Positions 45,301 through 55,437 of a DNA stretch of 64,000 bases are shown here, piece by piece. Under the pieces are notes generated by a model. It was given only the letters and a program-made list of their open reading frames with translations, made no database searches and was not told where the DNA came from. The position numbers and the translations under genes are program-made. The stretch spans positions 22,090,868 through 22,154,867 of the forward strand of contig OX424555.1 of the NCBI GenBank assembly GCA_949152475.1, read 5' to 3'. Position 1 is the first letter of the stretch. Every line of letters begins with the position of its first letter. The stretch is from Terebella lapidaria (lineage: Eukaryota > Annelida > Polychaeta > Terebellida > Terebellidae).

Positions 45301-48300
45301 GACGATGTCGTCGTGTATGGCCGGTCGTTCGAGGAAACCCTCACCAACCTCCAGATGGTGCTCCATCGCATCCGCGGAGCAGGGCTTAAATTGAAGCCAA
45401 GTAAGTGCGAGCTATTCGCGCAGGAAATCCTGTACTTGGGCTTCATGGTAACGGGCACCAGAGTGAGACCAGACCCCGCAAAGGTGGCGGCCGTGCAGAA
45501 ATGGCCTCCGCCATGTAACGTGGCGGACGTGAGGTCCTTCTTGGGCTTCGCGAGCTACCACCGCAGGTTTATTCGCGGATTTGCGGAGATCGCGCGTCCC
45601 CTTACTATCCTCACGGAAAAGGGCGCCGATTTTGTTTGGACTCCGGCAGGCCTTGGTAGTGGCCCCGGTGCTGCGGCACCCTCGTCCGGACTGCGAGTTC
45701 ATCCTGGACACTGACGCGAGTAACTTCGCACTCGGCGGTGTCCTCTCGCAGATCGTGGACGGGCAAGAGCGGGTAGTAGCTTATGCGAGTGTGGCCTTGA
45801 GCCGCTCTCAAATGAACTACTGTACCACTCATCGCGAGTTGCTCATGGTGGTTACGATGACCAAGCACTTCCGACACTATTTGTTGGGACGCCATTTCCG
45901 CTTGCGGACTGATCATAGTTCGCTGAGATCCTCAACTATAGTGAGGCCGATGGCTTGGTGGCGCGGTGGCTCGTCAAACTCCAGGAGTATGACATGCAGA
46001 TAGAGCATCGCGCTGGTAAGTTGCACGGCAACGCGGACGGCCTGTCCCGTTGTCATAAGTGCAAGAATCCGGGTTGTGCAGGGATGGCGCCATTCCAGCA
46101 AGCTGCGGATTCGTCCTCAGACTCGGAATTGGACGTTCCGGGGAGACCGCAGGCCGCCGCCCCCTCTAACAACACGGCGGCCGGAGCGTTTAGGGCTAAT
46201 CTCCGCGCGCGGACCCGCCGTTATCGGCGAGGGCGTCCCGCATACGAAGCGGAGGTGCGGCTCAGCTCCAGCGAGTCCTCCTCGAGTCCGGCGGTGTACT
46301 CCTCGTGGGTACCCTCGTCCTCTGGAGAGTCTGAGTATGAGCGGTCCTTGCCCCCTGTGGTGATGGCCGCTGCGGCGCAGCCTGACGCAACGGATGAGGA
46401 GCCTAATTACTTCGGTGGCTACTCTCCGGCGCAGATAGCTGCGATGCAAAGAGCTGACAGAGCTCTGGCACCGGTAATAACAGCCCTTGAGGCCGGCCAG
46501 AAGCCCTCGAAGGATGAGCGGAAGACCTACAGGTAGGAGACTTTGTCTCTAGTATCCCAGTGGGAAAGACTCTCCTTGAGGGATGGCCTCTTATACCGGC
46601 GCTATGAGCCACCGACTCCACTGCCTCCCATATGGCAGTTGGTGCTTCCGGCGGAGCTGCGGAAAGAAGTACTCCACCAGTTGCATGACCTCCGGGTGAC
46701 CGGTCACTTGGGAATCCGGAGGACCGTCCATAGGCTACAACAGCGCTTTCATTGGCCTGGTAGCGGCTTGGACATACAACGGTGGTGCGCAGCCTGCCCT
46801 CGGTGTCAAGCTCGCAAAGGAGTTCCGACTCCTGGCCGCCACCCCTTAACCACGGTTAAGGCGGGCGCGCCGTTCGATCGGATAGCTTTGGATATACTGG
46901 ATACCCACCGGGTCACCCCGCGCGGTTTCCGGTACATCCTGGTGATTTCCGACTATTTTACCAAGTATACCGACGCCTACCCACTGCGCCGCCAGACTGC
47001 GGACGAGGTAGCTCGGTTGTTGGTTAATAGATGGGTGGTGTACCATGGGGTACCTAAACAGGTACATTCGGATCAGGGCACGCAATTTGAGAGCAACCTG
47101 TTCCGAAACCTAGCACAGATGCTAGGCAGTACCAAGGTGCGGACCACCCCCTACAGGCCCCAGTCTGATGGCCAGGTCGAACGCTTTAATCGATCGGTCC
47201 TCAATATGCTGGCGGCCTTTGTGAACGATCGTGCGAATGATTGGGATGACCACCTCCCGTATGTCTTAATGGCGTACAGGTCGTCGGTCCACTCTTCGAC
47301 CGGAGTACTCCGCACGCGATGTTGTACGGCCGGGAGCTAAATTTGCCCGTGGATATTATGTATCCAACTGCGGCAGAGACCGGCGCAGTACCCCAGTGCG
47401 GTCCGGAGTACGTGGAGTGGATTCGCCGCGCCCTGGCGAACGCTCATGATTTCGCGCGCGCGCGCCTGGAAAAGTCGGCCATCCGGCAGAAGCGAGGCTA
47501 TGACACCCATGCTAAGGGCAGGCCAGCTTTTGCGGAAGGCGACAAGGTGCGCTACTATTATCCGCCGCTTAAGCAAGGTAATAAATTTGCTAAGCCGTGG
47601 ATAGGCCCGTTTACGGTACTGAAACAGGTGACAGATGTGGACTACCGGATCCGGAGGGATTCCGATCCGGACAGGGTTCTGGTTGTCCATATCGATAATC
47701 TGAAGAAGTACGAGGGCCCGCTTGTCATGGATCCGCTCGTTCAAGATGCGGAACCGGATGATGCTCCCGTATGGGATCCGTCCGGTCAGCATCCGCGGAC
47801 TCCGGACGAGCGTGTGCGCCGTATGGTGGGCCTCCCGGACCTCTCTGACCCGTCAGATGATGGACTGGGTGGCTATCAGCCAGATGACGGCGATCTGCAG
47901 GTACCCCCACTCCCTCCAGTACCTGCGGATGACGGGCGGCCACGCCGGAAACCACGTGCGCCAGCCCGGTATGGGTGGGAATAACCTTCCGCCCATGCGG
48001 ATGCGTCTGCGGTACCCGTCTATCACACCAAGGACGGGTTTTAGGTCGTTCCGTGAGAGTCCGCACGACTAACCTCCGCGGGTGGCTACTTTGTGGCTAT
48101 CTTCGGAGTTGAGGTCCGCGGAGACTTTCATGTCATAACGCCGCCGCTCCGCATCCGCCCTCCCGTGGTTTTCAGCGCTAGGGACGTGCGGCAGCCTTAT
48201 CCGCATCAGTTCGCCTGTAGTCCGGCGTAGTTAACACAGCGGCTACGCTGGCCGGACGACTTTTGTGGATTTGTCGGATGCCCCTGGTCCCGGAACAGCC

Positions 48301-51300
48301 TCTTAAGTGGCCAGACTGAGGTTGGGATTTACGTCCGCTACGGGAGAAGCGCCTTCCCACGGATTTGGGGAACTGGCTCTGGACGCGGGGATAGTGTCCG
48401 CACGTTAGGACTGACGTCCGCGGTTCGTCCGCGTGACTCGTCCGGCGTCCGCGACGCTTTAAGATGACGCACTTCGGTGTGGTTATCCCCCGTGAGCCAT
48501 TACTATAATTAAGGTTATAGTAAGTAAGGTTTCTTACGGCAGGAAACCGACTATCCATTATGATAATGGAGCGGTTGTTAAGTCCGCGTGTGCGGACCAG
48601 CCGCGGTAGTGGGTGACGCTCATTCTCGTCCGGATCGTACCTTACAATACGCGGTCCGGCCGGAATGACCGGAACCCCGGCCTCCTTCTAAGAAGGGGGT
48701 CGTATATTACATGCGCAACACTTGTGGTGGCTTTTAATTCCAATTTCATATTCATTGGATAAGGGCAATACGCCGTTCTATGGTAGGCGTCCGGCCTGGA
48801 CTCCGTCCGCGGGCAGCTCCGGACGTCCGCCGGCTATTGCTTTCACCATCTTTGGGCGCCTCTAGATTGGGCACCGGTATGAAGGGTTCGCCCCCTAACC
48901 ATTGAGGTTATGGACCATGCCGGCTCCGCGTCTAATCTATTGGCTCCGCGCTCCGGTAGTCGTTTGAAGAGGCTCTGGGCTGGACCGGGCACCGCTCCGC
49001 GGCCGGGCTGTACGTCGGGGATGCTAGTGGGCGCTTTGCAAACGCCCATAGGGCGCCCGATTGTCGGTCCGGACGTCATGGGTATGTCCGATCGCCTTGT
49101 AAGCGTGCCAGCGGCTATGGGGAGTGATTTTGTTTATTTTCCATCTCATTTATTATTTATGGGAGGATTATAAGCCACAAGTGTGCGGCATGTCTCTGGA
49201 GAATTCTGTTCTTGCTCATTTACTGATACAAAGTGAGACTAGTATGTGAAATTTCCTTTCCGGTGCAATAGAGAGTAAGAAATCGGGAGATTTCTGCTTT
49301 CGCGAGAGGGGTGTAAGGGATTGCGCTAATTTTGACAGTGACGGATTGCTGTGATATTTGAAAAGACTGGAGAACGGCAATTTATTGTTGTTTTCGTCTG
49401 ACATATTCGTACAAGCCACAAGTTAGTGGTTACTGTCAATTTTATGCCCAATTTTTACCTTGCTGGGGTGGTTAATTTTACGTCATTTACCGCCGGTGCG
49501 GACGCAAAAGCGAATGACTAATCTTAACTACTGTAGGATATTTGCAAGGTCCCCCGGGATAGAAATTTATTTTCTACCCGTATACATGGTTTGATTTGGA
49601 GTCACCGGAGGGAAATGATTGCAGCCGCATGAGTTAATAGTGCATGTATTTTGGTCCGGGCGTGTGTCAGTATGACCGGGGACAGAGTTTTGCAGCGACA
49701 CCGCGTGCATTGCTGCACGTGTAGTATAGCTGTCATCATTTGTTACATGTATATATATGTAAAAATGTCGTACCCGGATTTTTATTAATCTCCAGATGTG
49801 TAGCACATGTGTTTTGTGCCACTCGCATTTCGTTCACTGATGCGGCGCTGGATCCCGCGGGATCCGCGTGTCCGGTGTTCGAGATGCGGGTGATTTTGCC
49901 AGTTGTAAGTTCCCCATGCACACCGTGCTGGAGATGTGCGGGCGGGCGGGCGGCTGCATGTAAGTGCAGACGTCCGTCCATCTGCGTGTCTTTACACAGG
50001 CCTGTGCGGGTATATGTCCTGTGTAGTATACAGATACTGGCAGTCGATGCGGCTTGCCGCGTTGGCTTTGATAGCTGTCTGCGACAGCTGTCCGCAGGTG
50101 TATGTGTGTCTGTTAGATGTACATATGTCATGCGGGCGTGCCGGAGTCGCTCCCGCGGCTCGCCCTGCCTCAGACCCGTTCTGCGGATCTGAGGAGTCGG
50201 CAACACTTTTTAGAGGTACTATCACTTTTGATCACTCGGTGTGTCGTTTTACAAAATTTCTAAATTTAAAGTTTAACCTTAAAGATATTCCAAAGACTCG
50301 ACACACCGTCCTTTTATAACGGATGACCTTCCAAGGTCATCACACGGTTTTGGACCACCTCGGTCAGAATTTTAGCTTGTTTATGAGGGTTTATTCAAAA
50401 TTGCAAAGCGCGTTATAGTTTACTCCGTAAGTCCGGGGGTAGTTCCCCATTCTTCCAAAAGGGACTCTTAAAGTCCTAGTCTTGCGCCGTGACTTCCGGG
50501 CATTGCCATCTTGCCTTCTTCCGGACCCCGCCATGCGAAGCCTTCGTCGGGTTTTGGCTGTTTTGGGCGCGGGCAGAACATGTTGGGGACCAACATTGTA
50601 AGAAGGGGGTAATGTGGCGATTTTGCCCTAAGCACGCGGCAGGTGATTGTAAACATACATGCCATTTATGTGGCCTTTTCGTACTTGGCCTTGTTTTGAC
50701 ACGCTCCGTTCGAGCGTGCGTTGCCACGGCGACGCATTGTAATTTACGCTCCAGTAAACTATAACAATGGATCGATTAGACCTCGCGTGCGTCCTACAGC
50801 TTGTGGTGTATTATATATACACTGGAAGCGACTCGATCGAGGAGATTGTCCGAGAGAGAGTGAACAGGACGCACGCAAGGCTCGCCATGAGCTTTGCGTT
50901 CCCTGGTCAAGAGTAGTGGGCTCTTAGAGCCCTGGAGACGATTTCCATGGGGAGGCCCGGGCTGGGAGAGACAAGTTGCTGACTCGGGGGCGCAAGCCCT
51001 GTGGATCGCCAGTTCTCTCCCCTCCCGGGACGTGTGACATAGGCTCTGGCAGACCGTCGGGCTGGTGCAGAGTTCTATCTCTGCGACAGTGCCGTCGGCG
51101 AGTCCGGAGAGCAATATGCCCACGTGTACGGGTTCCGTGGGGCCGCTCCCATGGCCTCTCGGGCTCTACACACGGCTACATTGCCATTATGATGTATAAT
51201 GCATGTGATATGTGATGATGTTGATGATGATGGTGATGTGTTATACTATGTGGTGATGTATGAGATCCGGGCTCGTTCCGGACGGACTGGTACCTGGTCG

Positions 51301-54300
51301 TGATACCTGTAGGGTATCTCCGGGCGCCCCGTACTGGGCGTCCGAACGTTACATAAGTTTTGATGTTTATTTGTAGGTAAAAAATGAAGTTAGGCCAAAT
51401 GATTTTTCGATCAACCTGTCAATATACATGTATGTACATACATTGGACTTCATTGTGATACATTTCCAAGAAGAAACACAAAAAAACTTATTCCTTTGAC
51501 AGATGGCGTGGCTGGTGTTCATTGGAATCTTTACACATTTCCTGTTGACTGAGCTACGTCCATTCACAACGGTCTCTGATTCCACAGTTTATGAATGGAT
51601 ATTAGATGTCTGGGTGGCCAGTATATCTCTGGACGAAATCAAACAGGTAAGGTGCAATTTTGTTTCACATCTCCAATATTACTCGCCTTTAATCGCAAAT
51701 GTAGACAGTTGGAATCTATACTTCGGACGACTGTGTTCAGATCTTTACTGCGAGAACGTCCGGGCCGCTGTATCAGTTGGACTGGCATGACCTGGAGCCT
51801 GACTGGAGCGACACCTGGCACCTCCATGAACGTGTATACTTCGTCCTCAGATTGTACAAGTTCACTTACTGGGTGGAGGACAACTGGAACATGGTAATAT
51901 CAAAATAATTTTGTTGCATACCCCGTATCTGTTGCATATTGAGATTTTATTCATGGATTTTCGTCCAACAATATGCAATATGTTACTTAATAAATCACAA
52001 ACAGTTTCATGTTTGTAAGTTAATACTGACAACTCTTTGGTTTTTTTTTCGCCATCACAGGTCGATTTGGTGATGATATTTTGTTACTGGGCTTCTGTGA
52101 TTTGTCGATTTCTGATCGTTCCTGCTGACTTTACCATTGTGCGGATTCTCTACTCCATTACCATCATAATCTTCTACTGTCGCATCCTGAGGCTGGGCTA
52201 CATCATGAAGAATCTTGGCCCTAGCGTCATCACCATACAGCATATGGTTTGGAATAACATGCATTATTACACACAAAATACATTATCAACTGAGCTACAA
52301 CAATTTGCATCATGATAAATTGGGAAATATGAATTTTCTGACGAATATAATGCTGTGTATCAAGTCCAAAATCTGTAAATTCAAAAACATCATTTCCAGC
52401 ATTTTCTGGCCTTCCTCTTCAGTTTAAAGACCTGTACCGGTTTGTGGTCATCCTGCTGATTTTCATCTTCGGGTTTGGTGTGTCGTTCCAAGCCATCCTG
52501 GCACCAAATGAACCTGCGTCCTGGAGCACCTTCGTTGATGTCCTGTGGAGACCATACTGGCAGATGTTTGGGGAACTTTTTGTTGAAGATGTCACAACAG
52601 GGATGGGTGTGTTACCAATAGACAATGAGCAGTAAAATCCAGTCAAGAATTTGGCGATGTATCAAATGCCACCTTTTCTTACGCTCAATAAATATTCATC
52701 AATTTGATTAAGTTTTAATCAAATCTGCTCATACAGTGTGAATGTTCTTTGTTGGCAATATGCTGTTTTTGCCAGGTCGTTCTGTGCCGAATGCCCCCCA
52801 GTGCACCCTGAACCGTACCCTGGCCTCCCTGGAGCCTGAGCTACATCCGTTCTGCTACAACTGGATGGCACCAGTGTTACTTGGCATCTTCATGCTCATC
52901 ACCAACATCCTTCTTCTCAACCTGCTCATTGCCATCTTCAGGTAATGGTACTTTCATGGTTTGGGGTGAAATAATGATTCAGCAATATAGTATTTTCCTT
53001 CACTAAGGACCTAATACTTAACAGCCATGCAAACTCTCATGATTATTTCTGTTTGATCTGTTACAGCAACTCTTTTAACAAGATTGAAAGTCGATCTCAC
53101 ACGATCTGGAGCTACCATATATATGACTTGGTGCATGAACACTACCATCAAGTGTGGCTGCCACCTCCACTCAACATACTGTGCCACCTCGCCAACTTCC
53201 TCATTTGGCTGTTCCGATGGCCTCGGAAATTTGCTTACAGAATGGCGAAGAAACGCCACACCAAGGTAGGTATACTATGTGTACTCAAAATTTTCAGTAC
53301 CATGTACGAAATACACAAGGATATGAATGGACTTAACTGGAAACAGTAGACAAGGTACATGTATGGATATAATACATTATCTCAGACTGTGAACTCTTTC
53401 TCTGCAGAGACTGCGAGAGCAGAAAAGGAGCAAGAGTCTGATTGGTCAGGGCCCAGAGGCAGCTTTCCTCAATACCAACCTGATAAAGCAGGTCAAGGAG
53501 GAAATGAAGCAGGACTGCTGCTATCGGTTCTACTACCCTGATGATGAAATCATCCAGCATGACGCCAATCACTTCTGTGTGTAGGACACATAGAGATCAT
53601 TTCATAAGTTCACCATTTTGTGTACAAGTATTTTATTCAGTGAATCATTTGTACCTAATATTATGTGCATAGTGTGTGTTTGTGTATTTTTGCACAGTAC
53701 AACCAGAGGTAATGAGGAATGATGATCTGGAAGAAAAAGCATATAAACGTCACCTACGCAATACTCACAAACAGAAAGAGAAGAATCTCAGGAAAATGCT
53801 CGCACTCCAAAATGAAAAGTAGGAGAAGTACCATAATTGCCAAATTTTGATAATTCTTGGTATTAAAATAACATTTCAAGCTCAAGACAAATTCAAGATT
53901 AAAGACTCCATAGTAATAAAAAAAATTGTCATGTTTCATAAGATTGACCCAAAATGTGATGTGTTTTTCATAATCACAGTGGTTTCGCGATATTTATATA
54001 CTACTTTTCTATCTGTAGACTGACCCAGATAACTGCAGATTTACAGAACTTGAGAGAGCTAACTAAGGAACCCACGACAGGTGACGCTCTGACGGAAACT
54101 CCATTTCTGTAAGTTTGTTATCATGTCAGGCTTGTTAGCAAGCACTCATTGAAGAGAATATCTCGTGTATATCACCTTACAAAATGGACATGGAATGAAA
54201 ACATGAGCCTTTTTATGTAACTCCAGGTCCCAAGGGGCAGCAGGTATGGAAGCAAGGCTGATGAAACATATAGACAAGAAACTTGATGCTGTGGTACGCG

Positions 54301-54326
54301 CTATCGACAGAAATAGAAAACGCTGA
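30365..54326 (+). CDS. TRPM: TRPM-family cation channel, 27 coding exons
   Basis: Exons: 30365-31015, 31169-31323, 31525-31693, 35737-35929, 36115-36293, 36422-36632, 36763-36937, 37885-38026, 38204-38276, 38397-38500, 38594-38749, 38854-38922, 39260-39362, 39549-39686, 39782-39881, 39972-40203, 40303-40647, 51503-51646, 51741-51893, 52061-52246, 52423-52606, 52776-52941, 53067-53265, 53408-53576, 53698-53818, 54019-54108, 54227-54326. Phases agree; 1,568 codons. Residues 1-215 are an acidic, low-complexity extension. The TRPM homology region follows (RKYIRL, LVISVTGG, AWILTDG, LIGITPWG). S1-S6 lie at roughly 1060-1340, with RPYWQMFGELF as pore helix/filter and NILLLNLLIAIFS ending S6. The TRP helix is IWSYHIYDLVHEHY, and a coiled coil ends the protein. 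No NUDT9-like or alpha-kinase domain is present. It resembles the TRPM2-like group, but the subtype is not certain. Calcium-permeable membrane channel by family. Confidence 0.92.
31936..32059. repeat. Inverted minisatellite-like hairpin in TRPM intron 3
   Basis: Arms 31940-31972 and 32023-32055 are inverted copies of a 33-bp unit around GAGAATTTACCGTC and ATTGGCGTC, with few mismatches. Further degenerate pieces follow to about 32095. The same unit recurs as direct copies at 35295-35523. Confidence 0.7.
32980..33760. repeat. Diverged tandem repeat of about 125 bp, third unit interrupted by a MITE
   Basis: The landmarks TTAACATTRGTTTTA, ATAAAAATAGTTAAGACA and TCAACAAGGTAAAGGTTTT recur at about 125-130 bp intervals from 32989 and 33118. 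The third unit starts at 33243, is cut at TTAA (33263) and resumes at 33679 with TTAAATCTATTATTGACC. Confidence 0.75.
33267..33678. mobile_element. 412-bp MITE with TTAA target duplication
   Basis: TTAA flanks both sides (33263-33266 and 33679-33682). The terminal inverted repeats contain GTAGTCCGCT and CAAAC.GTGAGG. A second inverted block further in pairs CAGCATCCTAAAACTGAAAAG with its complement near the right end. The host tandem repeat reads continuously across the empty site, confirming the boundaries. TTAA duplication suggests piggyBac or Kolobok mobilisation. No coding capacity. Confidence 0.82.
34334..34666 (-). pseudogene. LINE reverse-transcriptase C-terminal fragment
   Basis: A 110-codon minus frame includes MSSHVMSLTSTALALPNISR, INSRLNFCNILLHGLSNHGL and LKRIQKI, matching the segment after the RT palm in CR1/L2-like non-LTR elements (typically HLRNI.RIR, F..SRLDYCN.LL and L..VQN.AAR). 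The frame then degenerates. It is a short relic in TRPM intron 3, opposite in strand to the gene. Confidence 0.65.
35295..35523. repeat. Degenerate direct minisatellite related to the 31.9-kb hairpin
   Basis: About four partial units carry TACGCCAGA..ATTTAC..TCGCT and TTGGCGTCATTGGC at roughly 55-60 bp spacing. The unit matches the arms of the hairpin at 31936-32059, 3.3 kb away in the same intron. Confidence 0.6.
40653..41393 (+). repeat. Gypsy 5' LTR
   Basis: 741 bp, beginning TGTGGCGATTTTGCCC and ending CGAACGTTACA (TGT...ACA). A TATATATA stretch at 40852-40859 is a plausible core promoter. A TGATGATG-type simple repeat lies near 41245-41280. Confidence 0.95.
41395..41412 (+). promoter_or_regulatory. 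Gypsy primer-binding site
   Basis: TGGTGCCGTGACCAGGAT begins one base after the 5' LTR. The TGG start is what the CCA end of a tRNA would pair with. The primer tRNA was not identified. Confidence 0.75.
41507..43711 (+). CDS. Gypsy Gag
   Basis: A 734-codon frame starting at 41507; the upstream in-frame extension to 41300 overlaps the LTR and is disregarded. The N-terminal half is Pro/Ser/Arg-rich and low complexity. A capsid-like region lies around the second half (SVTDYAFNLRILGRRAFPDM). A CX2CX4HX4C zinc knuckle, CYFCGKQGHFWLKC, is near the C terminus. It packages the genomic RNA. No lesion is apparent. Pol begins in the -1 frame, overlapping from 43405, so pol is likely reached by frameshifting. 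Confidence 0.85.
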   Translation: MTKERDKAKDKANEPKGGGGTGGNVADRTRSSDDRRENSPDDSGGRKERAETSVDKIPSAESTPASLAPSPDDESRPEGQQQRLLSGPGPDPVGAVGGAGNGATPRPPKSGRQSWQATLFQETSPDVRNRVEAGPSTSGQADQQFSMPPPAGRAPARAPGRESRQSASGGMDQLTHTLSELAPLGRYDRARSPHQGRADRRNHSPSPPSQGNSGPLTERERWLIPEVLVLFKRNQPPPSVDPSAVLSPGMSGPIAPPQVLPSPQAPVAPAMGPAARRHRVGDRVDRSDGWSASRVVNLPWHVQCVGRAVATGGFGPKLCRPFWSLPVGSMGAPPAPSQSGFLAGMTPAANVSSPAPMSATSMFAPADSAAGTGSSRNLPLYTDDPGAGTARRARNKRDDGPDHSSWRKRFNGDNADLEDYLLQVWRTAVYKGWSQHEAGHVLAGSLEGKALRLMPCLPVGTVTFGEVARQLRLLFTPTTNRRQSEREFKTRTRQPTESVTDYAFNLRILGRRAFPDMDSRRFETMLIDQFIDGQPYHLAYGLATHEKRSMEEAIDSALALEVAVRPRQLPPAPAPASAVPAQAATPPPAKASQVTPWQDLVVREPAREPTPQWVSAPAPSTGAPAHAAPVAAPCSSSDECDLEEYDLGAAQMIAHCAGIEAPGPAECCAFTSGPAQNRPCYFCGKQGHFWLKCPELLERLRSRGYQGALPGPQRRSSFRSGPPGQQGRNPRQGN
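43712..47984 (+). pseudogene. Gypsy Pol (PR-RT-RH-IN), multiply frame-disrupted
   Basis: Order: aspartic protease with DSG at 43994-44002; RT with YIDD at 45295-45306; RNase H with DTDASNFALGG; integrase with an HHCC finger (46684-46820), acidic residues near 46891, 47071 and 47179, then a GPY/F module (WIGPFTVL). Breaks: a deletion with frame change near 45650 at the RT/RNase H junction; a 4-bp loss near 45930 in RNase H; TAG at 46534-46536; and a one-base loss near 47305 in integrase. The frame of 43405-45714 overlaps gag in the -1 register. No chromodomain is visible. The element is not autonomous as read here. Confidence 0.88.
47985..50612 (+). other. Gypsy 3' internal noncoding region
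   Basis: About 2.6 kb between pol and the 3' LTR. It is rich in TCCG/CCGG words up to about 49100, then AT-rich. ORFs on both strands are short and unlike envelope or any family I know. The last bases (50598-50612, AAGAAGGGGGTAA) form the polypurine tract before the 3' LTR. Confidence 0.6.
50613..51353 (+). repeat. Gypsy 3' LTR
   Basis: Identical to the 5' LTR except C at 50870 (T at 40910) and T at 51125 (C at 41165). Followed by TAAG, the target duplication. Confidence 0.95.
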
Positions 54327-55100
54327 TAGATCAGTCTGCAATGTCTCGAAAGTTTTGTTTTATTTTTTGTTATTAGTTTTAGTCATGGCAGCTCTGTGAT
54401 ATTGAATATATTTTATACAAACTCATATGACATCAAGATATTCCAGACATACCGATTATATGATATTCTGCCGTTTTCAATGGCAAGCAAGATTTCCCAA
54501 ATGTACATTATGGAGGTTACATACATGTATAGATGTAAAATACAAGCATTTACCTCAATATTAGTTTACACATGAAATTAAGTGCCCTTACTTATGATGA
54601 TAGGAACTGTGCCTTTCTTTTTCTAGTCCTCATATTTTACTAATATTTATGATGCATTGAAGATATTTATTGTTCGTTAATTGTTATTTTGCTCTGCTCA
54701 ATACATTGACCAACCTGTACATGTGCAGAGTACAATTCTTGTCAGTCATGATTCGCAATTATGTGTTGTACAAAGTACCAAATTTTCATATTGCAAATAG
54801 GGACGCATAACATGTACTTCCCAAATGTTGGTTTTCAGAAGCAGTTGATGAATGGGAAATATGTTTCGTTTTTCATGTTACCTCTGTCGTTTACTCTATG
54901 TGGATCATGTAGTGGTCAGCCAGGGTAGGATTGTATTCCTTTCTTTCAAAGAATATACCAGTACCCAATACATGTAAGCTGATATGTAATCAACTTTATT
55001 TTGTGAATCTCAACTTCATATTTTTTTATCATATTACATGATATATATTATACACAAAATTGTTAAATTGTTCACAGAATCACTGATCATGATACCTTTC

Positions 55101-55106
55101 AATAAA
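55101..55106 (+). terminator. TRPM gene polyadenylation signal
   Basis: A canonical AATAAA about 775 bases past the TGA stop at 54324-54326. It is the first strong signal I noticed in the 3' flank and lies just before the convergent ILKAP gene. Confidence 0.55.
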
Positions 55107-55255
55107 ACATTTAAAAACTTTGAACATGTTTTATTCTGCAAGTTCTATTGTTAACTCCGATGTATACACCTAAGTATAGCGCAGTACATTTTTGACACAA
55201 TTACATGGAACAGAACTTAACATGAAACAAAATATGTCCTTTGATACTTGAACAG

Positions 55256-55261
55256 TTTATT
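55256..55261 (-). terminator. ILKAP polyadenylation signal
   Basis: TTTATT on plus is AATAAA on minus, 177 bases past the ILKAP stop. Confidence 0.5.
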
Positions 55262-55437
55262 AATCATAAATTCACAGATGAATAACTATCAATCACTAGT
55301 ATCGTACTAGTTCGTTTGATGTGTGTATCTTGAAGATTCAAATCCCTCGCATTAATCCAAACAATGAGAATCCAGTAACACTGCAATGTGTATGCCACAA
55401 ACAAACAGTTCCCATGGTGACAAGGTAAACCACCTTG

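Larger units (their letters stand above)
40653..51353 (+). mobile_element. Ty3/gypsy LTR retrotransposon in TRPM intron 17
   Basis: Two 741-bp LTRs enclose gag and a Ty3-order pol (protease, RT, RNase H, integrase). A 4-bp duplication TAAG flanks it (40649-40652 and 51354-51357). The insertion lies just inside the intron after exon 17. The LTRs differ at only two positions (40910/50870 and 41165/51125), so insertion is recent, yet pol has several frame lesions. No envelope ORF is recognised and about 2.6 kb of noncoding sequence separates pol from the 3' LTR. Confidence 0.95.

Noticed and set aside
48178..48558. 126-codon minus ORF in the gypsy tail
   Set aside because: Antisense to the element, no similarity recognised.
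49740..50225. 150-codon ORFs on both strands in the gypsy 3' region, considered as env
   Set aside because: No signal peptide, cleavage site or membrane anchor pattern; both strands equally open.
54327..55100. Possible NUDT9-like or kinase domain downstream of the TRPM stop
   Set aside because: The flank is AT-rich 3' UTR-like sequence with stops in all frames and no motif.
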